A DNA stretch of 64,000 bases from Sunxiuqinia sp963677175 (GTDB lineage: Bacteria > Bacteroidota > Bacteroidia > Bacteroidales > Prolixibacteraceae): positions 496,001 through 560,000 of the forward strand of contig CAXXES010000001.1 of the NCBI GenBank assembly GCA_963677175.2, given 5' to 3'. Below, one piece after another: positions 10,301 through 18,925 of this stretch. The notes under the pieces are model-generated. The model searched no databases, was not told the DNA's origin, and was given only the letters and a program-made list of their open reading frames with translations. The position numbers and the translations under genes are program-made. Within the stretch, counting starts at the first letter, position 1, and every line of letters starts with the position of its first letter.

Positions 10301-10415
10301 GAAAAAGGTCAACGCCCAGCTTGTCGTACGAGATGTAGCCTAGCAGAACCACACCAAGCACCATCATCAAAACGGTAACCGGGTACTTGACCGAAAATTC
10401 GCTTAACTTCTTCAC
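7335..10415 (-). CDS. RND efflux transporter permease subunit (AcrB/HAE family)
   Basis: At 1026 residues this has the standard RND length. The N-terminal helix (14-30) leads into YDKLGVDLFPDMNSPRL, typical of the family. TM4 carries LGAGMLVDNAIVV with D408 as the single proton-relay acid, and TM10 carries VGIAVNDSI in place of the classic lysine. Two porter-domain halves and the second membrane half follow in order. It lies 12 bp downstream of the adaptor gene and 62 bp upstream of the RND-ABC fusion, so two different RND subunits share one adaptor and one TolC, as in MdtABC-type heteromeric pumps. Likely exports amphipathic compounds across the outer membrane; substrate unknown. Confidence 0.93.
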   Translation of the reverse strand: MKKLSEFSVKYPVTVLMMVLGVVLLGYISYDKLGVDLFPDMNSPRLFIELESGERPPEEMESQFVENLEALAIRQSDVVEVSSVSKVGSAQITVEYAWDKNMDDAFLDLQKAVTSFSQNQDIDAINITQHDPNSSPVMLVGLSHPTIDNMNDLRKVADNYIRNELIRLEGVAEVEVSGAEDIEVLIETSDYLLDAFGLTMDEISSRIASFNQSISGGSIEEMGLRYVVKGVSLLTDIEDFENVIVGYKQVVTDNEAAAFAPIFLREVAKVSFQNQEPDNIVRLNGKRCLGLSIYKETKFNTVKAVEEINEGLKNIQKALPGYQLQLVTNQGSFISDAINEVEESALFGIVLAIFVLFLFLRRVGSTLIISIAIPISIIATFNLMYFNGLSLNIMTLGGLALGAGMLVDNAIVVMENIFRNHESGMSVREAAIEGTAQVGGAITASTITTIIVFLPIVYLHGASGELFKDQAWTVAFSLVSSLAVAILVIPMLFDLFYKNKKEKVQSRSVQVKGYGRFLAKVLKVKWAVIVMATILVGGSALLLSFIGTEFMPKTETREFSMELRMQEGTRLARTAAAVESMEAIVTELLGENLETVFSHVGPSSGIGGSATDIFEGENTATIKLILSAESQLASTDAIRKISQAVGEIPGMEISYQQDETALKSIMGTDEAPLVIEVQGEDLEVIETLAAEVKSRVEGLSGMYNFESSMEEGSPEVEILVDRLRAGMYNLSVTNIISQIQDQLVGQAAGQVKREGEMQDITIKVPDKGLSQLDELKITSSNQQFMVNELAEIRIGQSPKEVFRRNQNRIGKITGQLEKDMPLDRAVKDIQEAIAPVNIPPDYQINISGEEAKRKESMASLSFALLLSIVLVYMVLASQFESLLHPFTILLTIPLAVVGSILVFFVLGKTLNIMAFIGIIMLVGIAVNDSIIFVDRILQLRNEGMERLEAILQAGQQRIRPIIMTSLTTILALFPLTLGLGESASLRSPMALAVIGGLVTSTILTLIVIPCMYEAIEGIKDRIRNHN

Positions 10416-10427
10416 GGTATTTCCTTT

Positions 10428-11486
10428 CTATTTGATGATTTTTACTTTTGAACGGGCACGCAAGGTCTCAAACCCTTTCACCACCAGCCGGTCGTTTGCT
10501 TTCAGACCGGAAGTAATTTCCACACGATCCTGATCTTCATACCCCAATGTTACCTGCTTTTGCTCGGCTGTTCCCTGCTCAACAATGAAAACTGTTTTTC
10601 CACGCTGATTGGAAATAATTACGTCTTTACGAATGACGATCACACTGTCCTTGCGATCCAGGATGATTTCGGCCTGCACAAACATCCCCGGACGCAGCTT
10701 CAGCTCGTCGTTATCAATGCTCAGCTTCCCGGTAAAGGTGCGGGTCTCGGTACTGATCGCCGGCGACAGTGCTTTCACCTCACCCTGTAGTGTATCTTCA
10801 GGCAGGGTATAATTCATCACACGAACTTGTTGACCTTGTTCCAGTTGGTTAATGTATTTCTCTGGCAGGTTGACTTCCAACTGTAGCTTTTCATAGCTCA
10901 TCAGGCTGACAACCTCAGTTCCGCTGGCCACCCTATTACCTTGGGTGAAGTACGGCAACTTGGTAATCACACTGTTGAAAGGAGCGCGCACTTTCATCTT
11001 TTCAAGCTGAATCTTAGCCAGCTCATAGCTGTCGCGGGCGTTAACTGCCGACACTTCGGCATTGCTCAACTCGCTCTGGGTCACTCCACCCTTATCGAAC
11101 AGCGATTCTTGCTTGGTATAGTTTTGTTCCGAGATTTTCAGGTTCAATTCTTTGGCTTCCATCCCCAGGCTGTTGACATATTCCTCGTCTTGTAGCTCAA
11201 CAATCACTTGTCCTTTGGTCACCTGGTCGCCCAGCATAAATGGTTTGCCGGTGCGTGAGTTGGTTACCAGCATATACCTGCCGGCCATCTCAGTGGTCAA
11301 GGTTGCCTCTTGAGTGGCAGTTACGGTTCCGGTTGTACTGATGGTCTGCTCAATAAATCCGAGCTTCAAATCTTCAACAGAAACAGGAATGGCGATTTCA
11401 GCTACCGAATCGGCGCTTTGGTTATTGCACGCTACCAAACCCAGTAGCGCGAATAAAATAACGGAATGATACAATTTGATTTTCAT
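10428..11486 (-). CDS. Efflux periplasmic adaptor lipoprotein (HlyD/MFP family)
   Basis: A protein of 352 residues with a lipoprotein signal (GLVAC, lipid cysteine C20), so it is anchored to the inner membrane facing the periplasm. Domain order is the usual one: first lipoyl half with QVTKGQVIVEL near residue 90, an alpha-hairpin of about 60 residues (KELNLKISEQNYTKQESLFD), second lipoyl half (VRAPFNSVI), beta-barrel and C-terminal membrane-proximal domain. It bridges the RND subunits encoded just downstream to the TolC encoded 27 bp upstream. Confidence 0.92.
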   Translation of the reverse strand: MKIKLYHSVILFALLGLVACNNQSADSVAEIAIPVSVEDLKLGFIEQTISTTGTVTATQEATLTTEMAGRYMLVTNSRTGKPFMLGDQVTKGQVIVELQDEEYVNSLGMEAKELNLKISEQNYTKQESLFDKGGVTQSELSNAEVSAVNARDSYELAKIQLEKMKVRAPFNSVITKLPYFTQGNRVASGTEVVSLMSYEKLQLEVNLPEKYINQLEQGQQVRVMNYTLPEDTLQGEVKALSPAISTETRTFTGKLSIDNDELKLRPGMFVQAEIILDRKDSVIVIRKDVIISNQRGKTVFIVEQGTAEQKQVTLGYEDQDRVEITSGLKANDRLVVKGFETLRARSKVKIIK

Positions 11487-11513
11487 GGGATTGCGTTTTT
11501 ATAAGGATGGTTT

Positions 11514-12998
11514 TTAGTTTTTACTATTCTTGATTAGTTCTTCTGGTACAATTCCTACTCCCTGCTCAAAGTCATACAGTGTTTGAATCTTCAAGTTGAG
11601 CAACTCAATTTTATAATCGATTAAAGCCTGGGCATAAGACATTTTCTTTTCAGAAAGTTGCGTTTGAAACAGGTTAAGATCCATGCTGGTCAGGTCGCCG
11701 TTGGCATAACGCTCCAGGTTAATTTCGTAGGTCAGCTGCGCGTTCCGTTCATTTTGCTCGGCAATATCAATTTGGTTGCGAATATTTTGGAGCGAACGGT
11801 AAACCTGGCGGATATCCATAATAATCTGAACTTTTTCCTGCTCAAAACTCAACTCCTGGGTTTTGATCACCGCTTCCTGCGCTTTGATTCGTGATTTCTT
11901 TTCACCCCAGTCGAATAACGGAACGTTAAACGAAAGCGAAACCTTCGGGTTGTTGGTTGGATTGTCGTAAATATTACCCATCTTTTTATCTTCGCCAATA
12001 ATTCCGATTGACAGGTTCATGTCCCCGTGGAATTCGTTTAACGCACGGGTTGTTATCAAATCAAACTGCGAAGTTTCTATATCAATCTCGCGCTGGCGCA
12101 ACTCCATTCGTGAGCCCAAGCCGTACTCGATGGCCTTTTGCAAATCAACTTGAACCGGATTCACATCCACACTGGTCATGACTGCGATTTCCTCAAAAAT
12201 GTCCATGCCAATGTATTGCTTAAACTGGTCTTTAAAATTCTCCAAGCTAACCTGCTTGTTTTGCACATTCGATTTAGCGGTCGCGAAGTTTAGCTCGGCC
12301 TGGTACAATTCCTCCTTGGCTACCAGCCCGGCATCTACCTTGTTTTTGGTGATCTCAAAACTTTTTTCGGTATTGGCCAATTCATCTTCGGCAATCGTCA
12401 AACTCATTTGTGCCATGTACACATTGTAAAAATACTGCGTCACCAGCCGTTCCAAGTTTAGGCGCTGCATGGCATAGCTAAGGTTTGAGTTTTCCAAATC
12501 CAACTGCAATTCCTTCAACTGCAAGCGCAGTCGGTTGTAGGTAAAGAGCGGTTGGCTGAGGCTCATGTACAGGTTGTTGGTGAAGGAGCGGTCTTCGATA
12601 TTGTTGATGTCGCTGGTGCTTTTTTGCCAGCCAAAACGGTTGACCAGCGAAAGGGTGCCATCGGTGACCAAAATGGGCTGCGCAACAGTAAAAGTACCCG
12701 ATGTTCCAAGCGACTCGTTGGTGTACCAACTTGAATAATAATCATCAAAAGAACGGGTACGGCTGTACTCGATTGGATTCAGACTCAGCGAGAACTGCGA
12801 CTTCAAGGCTGCCTTTTGGGCATTGAGCGATTCTTGCGAACGTTCCAGGTTGAGCAACGAACGCCGGATATCCGGACTGTTTTGCGAGGCAATCCCCAGA
12901 GCCCTCTCCAGGTCCAGCAATTGCTGACCGAAAACCATGCTGCCTGGAAACAAGGCCAGCAAAATCAGAAATTTGAGTTTTGTGAAAATTGGTTTCAT
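11514..12998 (-). CDS. TolC family outer-membrane efflux protein
   Basis: A protein of 494 residues with a signal peptide (FLILLALFPGSMVFGQ), then two homologous halves of long helices typical of outer-membrane efflux proteins. LERALGIASQNSPDIRRS opens the first half and LQKAIEYGLGSRMELRQRE the second. FNVPLFDWGEKKSRI is the characteristic turn near residue 365. It would form the trimeric exit duct for the pumps of this operon. It follows the permease-peptidase gene by 15 bp and precedes the adaptor gene by 27 bp. Confidence 0.92.
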   Translation of the reverse strand: MKPIFTKLKFLILLALFPGSMVFGQQLLDLERALGIASQNSPDIRRSLLNLERSQESLNAQKAALKSQFSLSLNPIEYSRTRSFDDYYSSWYTNESLGTSGTFTVAQPILVTDGTLSLVNRFGWQKSTSDINNIEDRSFTNNLYMSLSQPLFTYNRLRLQLKELQLDLENSNLSYAMQRLNLERLVTQYFYNVYMAQMSLTIAEDELANTEKSFEITKNKVDAGLVAKEELYQAELNFATAKSNVQNKQVSLENFKDQFKQYIGMDIFEEIAVMTSVDVNPVQVDLQKAIEYGLGSRMELRQREIDIETSQFDLITTRALNEFHGDMNLSIGIIGEDKKMGNIYDNPTNNPKVSLSFNVPLFDWGEKKSRIKAQEAVIKTQELSFEQEKVQIIMDIRQVYRSLQNIRNQIDIAEQNERNAQLTYEINLERYANGDLTSMDLNLFQTQLSEKKMSYAQALIDYKIELLNLKIQTLYDFEQGVGIVPEELIKNSKN

Positions 12999-13013
12999 AT
13001 CAATCTGTTACGT

Positions 13014-16000
13014 TTATTGTTTTATCAATTTGATTGCATCGGCAACCACGATACGGGCACCCGATTGGTTGGTTAATTCAATTTTTGCCGTATCGGGTGA
13101 AAAGTAATAGCCACCTAAATAGTTCCAACCTGCTTCGGCTGTTTTCAGGTCAACCAATGCCTCTTCATCACCATCGTCGTGGTGCACGATATAATGATAT
13201 TCGCCACCATCATCACCCCAGCGACCACGGCGTTCATCTTTGTACACATAAGCATACACCTGATAATAACCTTCTTCGCTGATGGGGATATTCCAGGTAG
13301 CCACTTTATCGCCTTCGCCCGAGCGCAGGTAGTAAGCCGAACGGATATAAGCTCCATAAAAACTGGAATGGGTGGTTAATGTCCAGTTACGTGGTGCACG
13401 CCAACCCGAGAAACCCGAATATTTACTGGTGCTTTCTTCTTCGGTGATAAGCAGCTTGCGCAACAAGCTGTTTTCATCCTCTCCAACCACCACAAAACCT
13501 GGATCTTCATTATCCAAAATAATCTCGTTGTCTTCGGCAATACGAACGGGCTGTTCAACAATGCTCTCACCCTCATAGGGAACTGCCTTTTTATCTTCTT
13601 CAATATTATCGAGCGGCAAACGAATTTCGGAAGGAATATTTTTCGAAGTCAGCGTGTTGATGTTTGCACCCCTCGGGGTACCGCTGAGCAGATAGCTAAC
13701 TTCCTTGGTTTGGTTTCCTTGCAGATGAATCAATTTAGTGGTGGTTTCGGGTGAACCTCCCCCGCCACCAAACCGCCCACCGGGGCCTCCGCCCAAGCGG
13801 AATTCGACCGAAATAATCCCTTCCACATCTTCGGTGTTGCTCACTTTAAATTTGACCATGGTTTTCAACTGGTCGCCGTCCAGCACATTCACCGCATTGA
13901 CCCCTCCGACCAAAAATGCCGGCAGGCGGGTACTGCTGAACCAACCTTCCATGTAAGGAATCAGATCAATTCCAAATTCATCCAAAATGGCATCGTTAAA
14001 TTCCTGAATGCTTGAAGCTCTAAATTTGACATCTCTCAAATAATCATAGAGAAAATCTTCAAACGCTTCTTCCTCCGCTTTACGTTTGATAATAGAGAAT
14101 AAGGCTTTTCCTTTTAGCTGAATGACGTTGTCCACAATTTGCTTATGTGTGGGATCTTCAAGAATCTCTTCAAAACTTTGTGACAGCAAAGCCAGGTTTC
14201 CCTGTTCATCCTCTGACATGCCTTGCATGTCACGCATCCATCCCATACCCGGATTGGTTATGGCCTGTTTTTTATAGGCTTCGAACACCCGGTCGGCCAC
14301 CGGCCAGCGATCGGAACGGATATAAAAAGCGTAGTTGTAGAACAACGGAAAGGCATAGAATGCATTTTGCGTCTCAGCAACCTGCACTTCGCCCTGTGAG
14401 CGGTTAAAGTCAGGCCGTCCTTGTTCCTGGGTGAAGGTAGCCAGGAAATTTTGCAGCACCCGGATCTTTTTTTCTTCCGTAGTCAGGTTTTCATTATCGC
14501 GCCCGCCCCATCGACGCCGTTGATCCATCCGCCCAAAAAAGTCGGCTTCATCAATCAGCAAGCCTTTTTCAGGGTACAAAATCATTTCGGGTTGAATTTG
14601 CTCACGAGCACCGCTTAAAACGCGTTCGTACGAATAAAACTGAATGGGAACCTCAACCAGCGAGAAACGCTCAAAAGGATAATATAAATCCACGTTTCGC
14701 TCAAAATCTTGAATCGTTTCGGTAATGATTCCGGGAATTGTATCTTTTATTTCTTCAAAAAATTCAGAAAAGTAATCATGCCCTTTCCGGTAATAAATAC
14801 TGAACTCCAGCCCGTCAATTTCCTTGTTCATCCGCTCGTAAGCGCCAATAGCCAGCGAAATTTGCGATTGCGCATGCGAGTTGCTAAACACAAAGCGGCT
14901 CCCGTCCTCCTCAACGGTTCCCTGCGAAACGGCCGTAAGTCCCGGGCGGGTATTCACTTCGAGCCGGTAGTCGCTAAACTGGCGCGACAGCCATTGCTTG
15001 TTTTTCACGCCAAAACCAGCCCCTGGAATCGGATACCAGTTGTTTTCGCGGGTCAGCAGCACATAGTCGGGGATAATAAAAGCATGGCGCTTATCAATTT
15101 GGTACATGAAATTTCGGTAGGCTTCCTGCCTGGTCTCATCATCGATGTCCAAAAAACAAGCTGCTTCATTAATATTTCCGGCATACGAAAAAACAAAGCT
15201 TAACTGCTCGCCGGGCTTCACTTCCAAACCAGTAAGTTCAACCAGGCCAAGTTTGCGTTCAAACGCTTGTTCCTTGCCCTCAACAGTAAGCTTATTCAAC
15301 TTCAATCCGGGATTTAAGCTGAACAAAATGGTTGACAGCGTTTCGCGTCCATCATTTTGTGCTTCCAGGGTGGCTTCGCAAGCAATGCTTGCCCCCTGGT
15401 GATTGAGCTGAATATCGTAAGCCGAAATGCTCAGTTGCTTCACATCCAGGTATTGGTCATTCAGGCTCATCATTTCCTCGCGCAGGTCTTGATTTTTCAG
15501 GAAAGATCCCACATGCAAACTTCCGAGATAAAGGCCGACAACCAAGGCTATCGTTCCGAAAATCATCGAAAAGATACGCATCGAATCGGAGTGTGGCAGA
15601 CGACGCAAGAGTAAAATGGTATAAAAAATAAACCCAATCCCGAGGCTGAAATACATTCCACGGTGAATCAGGATGGTCTGCAAATTCCCAAATCCAACGA
15701 AATCGGAAAAAGTTAGCGGGATGTTAAAAGCCATGTAATCGAACAGGTAATACACCTTATCTTGAAGATAAAACAAAGAAATGGCCACATAACCCAGCAA
15801 GACCACAAAAGTTACCGCCTGATTCCGGATGATGGACATAATCAGAAAAGAAAGCCCCATAATGAAAATCAGCGTCGGCACACTAATCACCAGGAAATAG
15901 ACGCCGTAAGCCAACCAGTTCACCGCCGTATTCCGGGTAATCAAATTAAAAATAAGGGCAATCGTAAGAATGATCAGGTTCAGCACAATAAAGACAACCA

Positions 16001-16349
16001 GATTGCCCAAGGTTTTTCCGATAACATATTCACCATTGGTCATCGGTCGCATATAGATCACCTCGGTGGTATCCAGTTTTTTGTCGCGCTTCAGAAAGTC
16101 AGACGCCAGGAAAATGGCAATCACCGCCTGAACAACATTTAACAACAACAAATTGATATAAGGAATAATGGCCGGCAACCCTTTCATAGCCCATTGGCCG
16201 GAACCGCCGTTTGATTCGATCAGTACACCAAAGTTGAAAAATGTAAGGAAGATCATCGCCAGAATAGCGAAAATCCGAAAGAACCAGCTTCGCAACAAGG
16301 TCTTGGTTTCGTAGTGAGCTATTGAGCGGATATTGTGGATTGAAATCAT
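13014..16349 (-). CDS. ABC permease with degenerate M1-peptidase-like exodomain and golvesin-C-like tail
   Basis: A protein of 1111 residues. The first ~280 residues are an ABC-2 type membrane domain with about seven helices. Next comes a long extracytoplasmic part resembling M1 aminopeptidases: a beta-saddle region (~300-510) and a region with PFERFSLVEVPIQFYSYERV and EMILYPEKGLLIDE. No HExxH zinc motif and no downstream catalytic glutamate context can be found, so the peptidase fold looks catalytically dead. A glycine-rich linker (GGGPGGRFGGGGG) follows, then about 125 C-terminal residues with EGYYQVYAYVY, YHYIVHHDDG, AGWNYLGGYYFS and VVADAIKL, the pattern of golvesin C-terminal-like domains. 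Permease/M1 fusions are known in Bacteroidota; loss of the zinc site is the odd part. The partner ATPase is encoded 105 bp upstream. Confidence 0.8.
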   Translation of the reverse strand: MISIHNIRSIAHYETKTLLRSWFFRIFAILAMIFLTFFNFGVLIESNGGSGQWAMKGLPAIIPYINLLLLNVVQAVIAIFLASDFLKRDKKLDTTEVIYMRPMTNGEYVIGKTLGNLVVFIVLNLIILTIALIFNLITRNTAVNWLAYGVYFLVISVPTLIFIMGLSFLIMSIIRNQAVTFVVLLGYVAISLFYLQDKVYYLFDYMAFNIPLTFSDFVGFGNLQTILIHRGMYFSLGIGFIFYTILLLRRLPHSDSMRIFSMIFGTIALVVGLYLGSLHVGSFLKNQDLREEMMSLNDQYLDVKQLSISAYDIQLNHQGASIACEATLEAQNDGRETLSTILFSLNPGLKLNKLTVEGKEQAFERKLGLVELTGLEVKPGEQLSFVFSYAGNINEAACFLDIDDETRQEAYRNFMYQIDKRHAFIIPDYVLLTRENNWYPIPGAGFGVKNKQWLSRQFSDYRLEVNTRPGLTAVSQGTVEEDGSRFVFSNSHAQSQISLAIGAYERMNKEIDGLEFSIYYRKGHDYFSEFFEEIKDTIPGIITETIQDFERNVDLYYPFERFSLVEVPIQFYSYERVLSGAREQIQPEMILYPEKGLLIDEADFFGRMDQRRRWGGRDNENLTTEEKKIRVLQNFLATFTQEQGRPDFNRSQGEVQVAETQNAFYAFPLFYNYAFYIRSDRWPVADRVFEAYKKQAITNPGMGWMRDMQGMSEDEQGNLALLSQSFEEILEDPTHKQIVDNVIQLKGKALFSIIKRKAEEEAFEDFLYDYLRDVKFRASSIQEFNDAILDEFGIDLIPYMEGWFSSTRLPAFLVGGVNAVNVLDGDQLKTMVKFKVSNTEDVEGIISVEFRLGGGPGGRFGGGGGSPETTTKLIHLQGNQTKEVSYLLSGTPRGANINTLTSKNIPSEIRLPLDNIEEDKKAVPYEGESIVEQPVRIAEDNEIILDNEDPGFVVVGEDENSLLRKLLITEEESTSKYSGFSGWRAPRNWTLTTHSSFYGAYIRSAYYLRSGEGDKVATWNIPISEEGYYQVYAYVYKDERRGRWGDDGGEYHYIVHHDDGDEEALVDLKTAEAGWNYLGGYYFSPDTAKIELTNQSGARIVVADAIKLIKQ

Positions 16350-16454
16350 CTATTTTATTTGCTATTTAATTATTTACTGTTTCAATGTGCTGGTATTTAG
16401 CGATTTGTTGTCCCATTATTTTGTGTGGTTTCTAAATAGTAAATTGTAAATGGG

Positions 16455-17342
16455 TTAATCGTAAATGCTCAAGTGGCTTTCCATAAAATAAACGTAGGCA
16501 TGCTCCAGGTTTGGGTCAATGTTGTGCCCGGAGTAGCCATTAATTTCATCAGCCACCACCTGAATTTCCCAACCTTCGCTGGTGGGGACATTGGAGATAA
16601 CCGGGTACTTTTCGTTGATTTCCTGATACTCCGATTCCGTCGCTTGAATCAGCCAGACTTTCCCTACACACTGATCCACCAGGTCGTCGGGCGAACCACT
16701 ATAGGCCAATTCGCCATGGTTGAGCAGCGCCATATTTTTGCAGGTACTCGAAATATCACCAACAATATGGGTGGATAGAATGATAATCACGTCGTTGGTT
16801 GAAATAGCCGACAGCAGATTACGAAAGCGGATGCGTTCTTCAGGATCCAGTCCGGTGGTTGGCTCATCCACAATAATGATTTGCGGACTATTGATCAACG
16901 CCTGGGCAATGCCCAGCCGGCGTTTCATCCCTCCCGACAAGCGGTTAGCCTGGCGGTCGCGCGCCTCAAACAATCCCACTTCCTCCAGCATTTTGTCAAC
17001 CGCGCTGGCCCGTTCTTTCCCCGATTTCATTCCGGCCAGGCGGGCAGCATAATCTAAAAATTCATAAGTTGTCAACTGCGAAAAAAAACGAAAGTCCTGA
17101 GGCAAATACCCCAACATCTTGCGAATCTCTTTTCGGTTCTTCACCAAATCGTAGCCATTAACAGTCACTTTTCCGTGACTCGGCTTCATTAAAGTTACCA
17201 AGATGCGCATCAAACTTGATTTTCCGGCTCCGTTGGGGCCCAGCAAACCAAACATCCCATTGTCAATCTCCAGATGTACGTTGTTCAATGCCCGGTTCCC
17301 GTTTGGATAGATTTTGCTCAGTTGATCAATTGTAATTTTCAC
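16455..17342 (-). CDS. ABC transporter ATP-binding protein, first gene of the hybrid export operon
   Basis: A 295-residue cytoplasmic ATPase with every motif intact: Walker A GPNGAGKSS (35-43), Q-loop YLPQ, signature LSGGMKRR (135-142), Walker B IIIVDEP (155-161) and H-loop H192. The extra C-terminal ~75 residues are typical of ATPases paired with ABC-2 permeases. It should energise the permease encoded next. Its close resemblance to the ATPase fused to the RND protein suggests that the two arose by duplication within the locus. It is the 5'-most gene, so the operon promoter should lie in 17343-17460, but no clear -7 match was seen there. Confidence 0.92.
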   Translation of the reverse strand: MKITIDQLSKIYPNGNRALNNVHLEIDNGMFGLLGPNGAGKSSLMRILVTLMKPSHGKVTVNGYDLVKNRKEIRKMLGYLPQDFRFFSQLTTYEFLDYAARLAGMKSGKERASAVDKMLEEVGLFEARDRQANRLSGGMKRRLGIAQALINSPQIIIVDEPTTGLDPEERIRFRNLLSAISTNDVIIILSTHIVGDISSTCKNMALLNHGELAYSGSPDDLVDQCVGKVWLIQATESEYQEINEKYPVISNVPTSEGWEIQVVADEINGYSGHNIDPNLEHAYVYFMESHLSIYD

Positions 17343-17789
17343 AATAATAAATTTCGTTTAGCTTGTAGACTTCGTTTTTTTCCAAACGTTTAACTCATTG
17401 GAGTAGCAAATGAAAAAGAAGTTACAATATAAGGAATAAAAATAGTTGCTCGAATATTGGAAAACACCACCAAGTCGCCTCATTTATTAGACGAAAGTGG
17501 AGAACTAGTCGACTAAAACCCGGAAATACTCCAACATCAACCCCAAAATGGTGCACTATTGTGAAAGTAATTCCACATAATTCGATATTATTCTACATCC
17601 GGCACCTTTCCGATTACTCATTCAAAACCAAGCCGAAAGCCCCACAGCATCAACACATCCAGAATTAAAAAAAACAAACACAACAACATGGCATGGTATT
17701 CTTAGTATTCTTTAACGTTGATTTTCATTTTCCACATCAACCGTATTAGGTGGAAAATGATACGATAAATATTACCTTAAGAAAAGACT
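17343..17789. promoter_or_regulatory. Divergent intergenic region with an 11-bp inverted repeat
   Basis: The 447 bp between the export operon and the mscS-like gene contain no credible gene. The one clear structure is a perfect inverted repeat, TCATTTTCCAC at 17725-17735 and its complement at 17750-17760, separated by 14 bp and ending 30 bp before the mscS start. It could be an operator or a leader hairpin of that gene. The operon's promoter probably lies in the first 120 bases. Confidence 0.45.
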
Positions 17790-18734
17790 ATGAAAGATTT
17801 CTTTACTGCCGACTTTTGGGAAACTTTTGCTACCAGTTTAGCTGGATGGATCATCACCGAGCTCCCGGCCATCATCATCTTGGTGGTTCTTCTGGTAATC
17901 GCACTCAAAGTGAGCAGCTTCATGCTTCGAAAGTTAAAAAAAGCACTGGCCTACAAAACCGTGCACAAAACCGATGAACCCAACCTTGAAGTTGAAAAGC
18001 GGCTCAACACGCTGATGAGTATTGTGAAAAAAGGGGTTGCCATTATTATCTGGACCATGTTCATCATGATCTTTCTGAAAAAAATTAACATCGACATTGC
18101 TCCGATTCTGGCAGGTGCCGGAATCATTGGTTTAGCCGTTGGCTTTGGTGCTCAGGAGCTCGTTCGCGACTTCATTTCCGGTTTCTTTATTTTGTTCGAA
18201 AACCAAATTCGAACAGGCGACGTGGCCATTATCAATGGAACAGGCGGATTGGTTGAACGAATTGAACTTCGAACCATTACGCTCCGCGACTTATCTGGTG
18301 TTGTTCATGTTTTCCAGAACGGAAAAATCAATACCATTTCAAACATGACCAAAGAATGGTCGGCCATGGTGTTCGACATTGGTGTGGCCTACAAGGAAGA
18401 CTTGGACCAGGTGATGCAAATTATGAAAGACGTTTCGGAAGATTTACGGAACGATGACAATTTTAAACACTTGATTCTAGAACCGATGGAGATTTTCGGG
18501 CTGGATAGTTTTGGCGATAGTGCACTGGTGGTGAAGGGTCGGATTAAAACCAAACCCATTCAGCAATGGACCGTAGGACGGGAATATAGGAAGCGATTGA
18601 AAATCGCCTTCGATAAACACAACATTGAAATTCCATTCCCACACCGGACCATCTATTGGGGCGAAGAAATTGATCCGCTAAAATTATCGATGGACAACGA
18701 AACCAAACCAGCAGCAACAAAGCCTCTGAAATGA
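17790..18734 (+). CDS. Small-conductance mechanosensitive channel (MscS family)
   Basis: A 314-residue inner-membrane channel that opens under membrane tension and releases solutes on osmotic downshock. Three membrane helices lie near 22-45, 72-95 and 100-125. The pore helix and the start of the beta domain are given by LAVGFGAQELVRDFISGFFILFENQ and RTGDVAII, the signature of the family. The C-terminal alpha/beta vestibule ends in IPFPHRTIYWGEEI, which is usual. The reading frame starts at ATG 17790 (MKDFFTADFW). The gene stands alone, with a terminator 80 bp downstream. Confidence 0.93.
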   Translation: MKDFFTADFWETFATSLAGWIITELPAIIILVVLLVIALKVSSFMLRKLKKALAYKTVHKTDEPNLEVEKRLNTLMSIVKKGVAIIIWTMFIMIFLKKINIDIAPILAGAGIIGLAVGFGAQELVRDFISGFFILFENQIRTGDVAIINGTGGLVERIELRTITLRDLSGVVHVFQNGKINTISNMTKEWSAMVFDIGVAYKEDLDQVMQIMKDVSEDLRNDDNFKHLILEPMEIFGLDSFGDSALVVKGRIKTKPIQQWTVGREYRKRLKIAFDKHNIEIPFPHRTIYWGEEIDPLKLSMDNETKPAATKPLK

Positions 18735-18816
18735 TTATAAGTTGGTTGGCTTGGGATTACAACTGCAAGCAGAATTTGCCCTTGCCAATTAACCAAATCT
18801 GCGTGAAGGTAGATTG

Positions 18817-18848
18817 AAAGCTGGCCGGATTAACCGGTCAGCTTTTTT
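18817..18848 (+). terminator. Intrinsic terminator of the mscS-like gene
   Basis: A 12-bp stem (AAAGCTGGCCGG with CCGGTCAGCTTT, one G-T wobble) and a 5-base loop, followed by six T residues. Confidence 0.8.
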
Positions 18849-18925
18849 AATCAAAGTTCCGCATATATTCAGAGGAATTTGGTCAATAATAGTTTTAGTT
18901 AATAACGATAGTTTCACTAAAATTA

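Noticed and set aside
13014..16349. Active M1 aminopeptidase
   Set aside because: No HExxH zinc motif was found in the translated sequence, so activity is not claimed.
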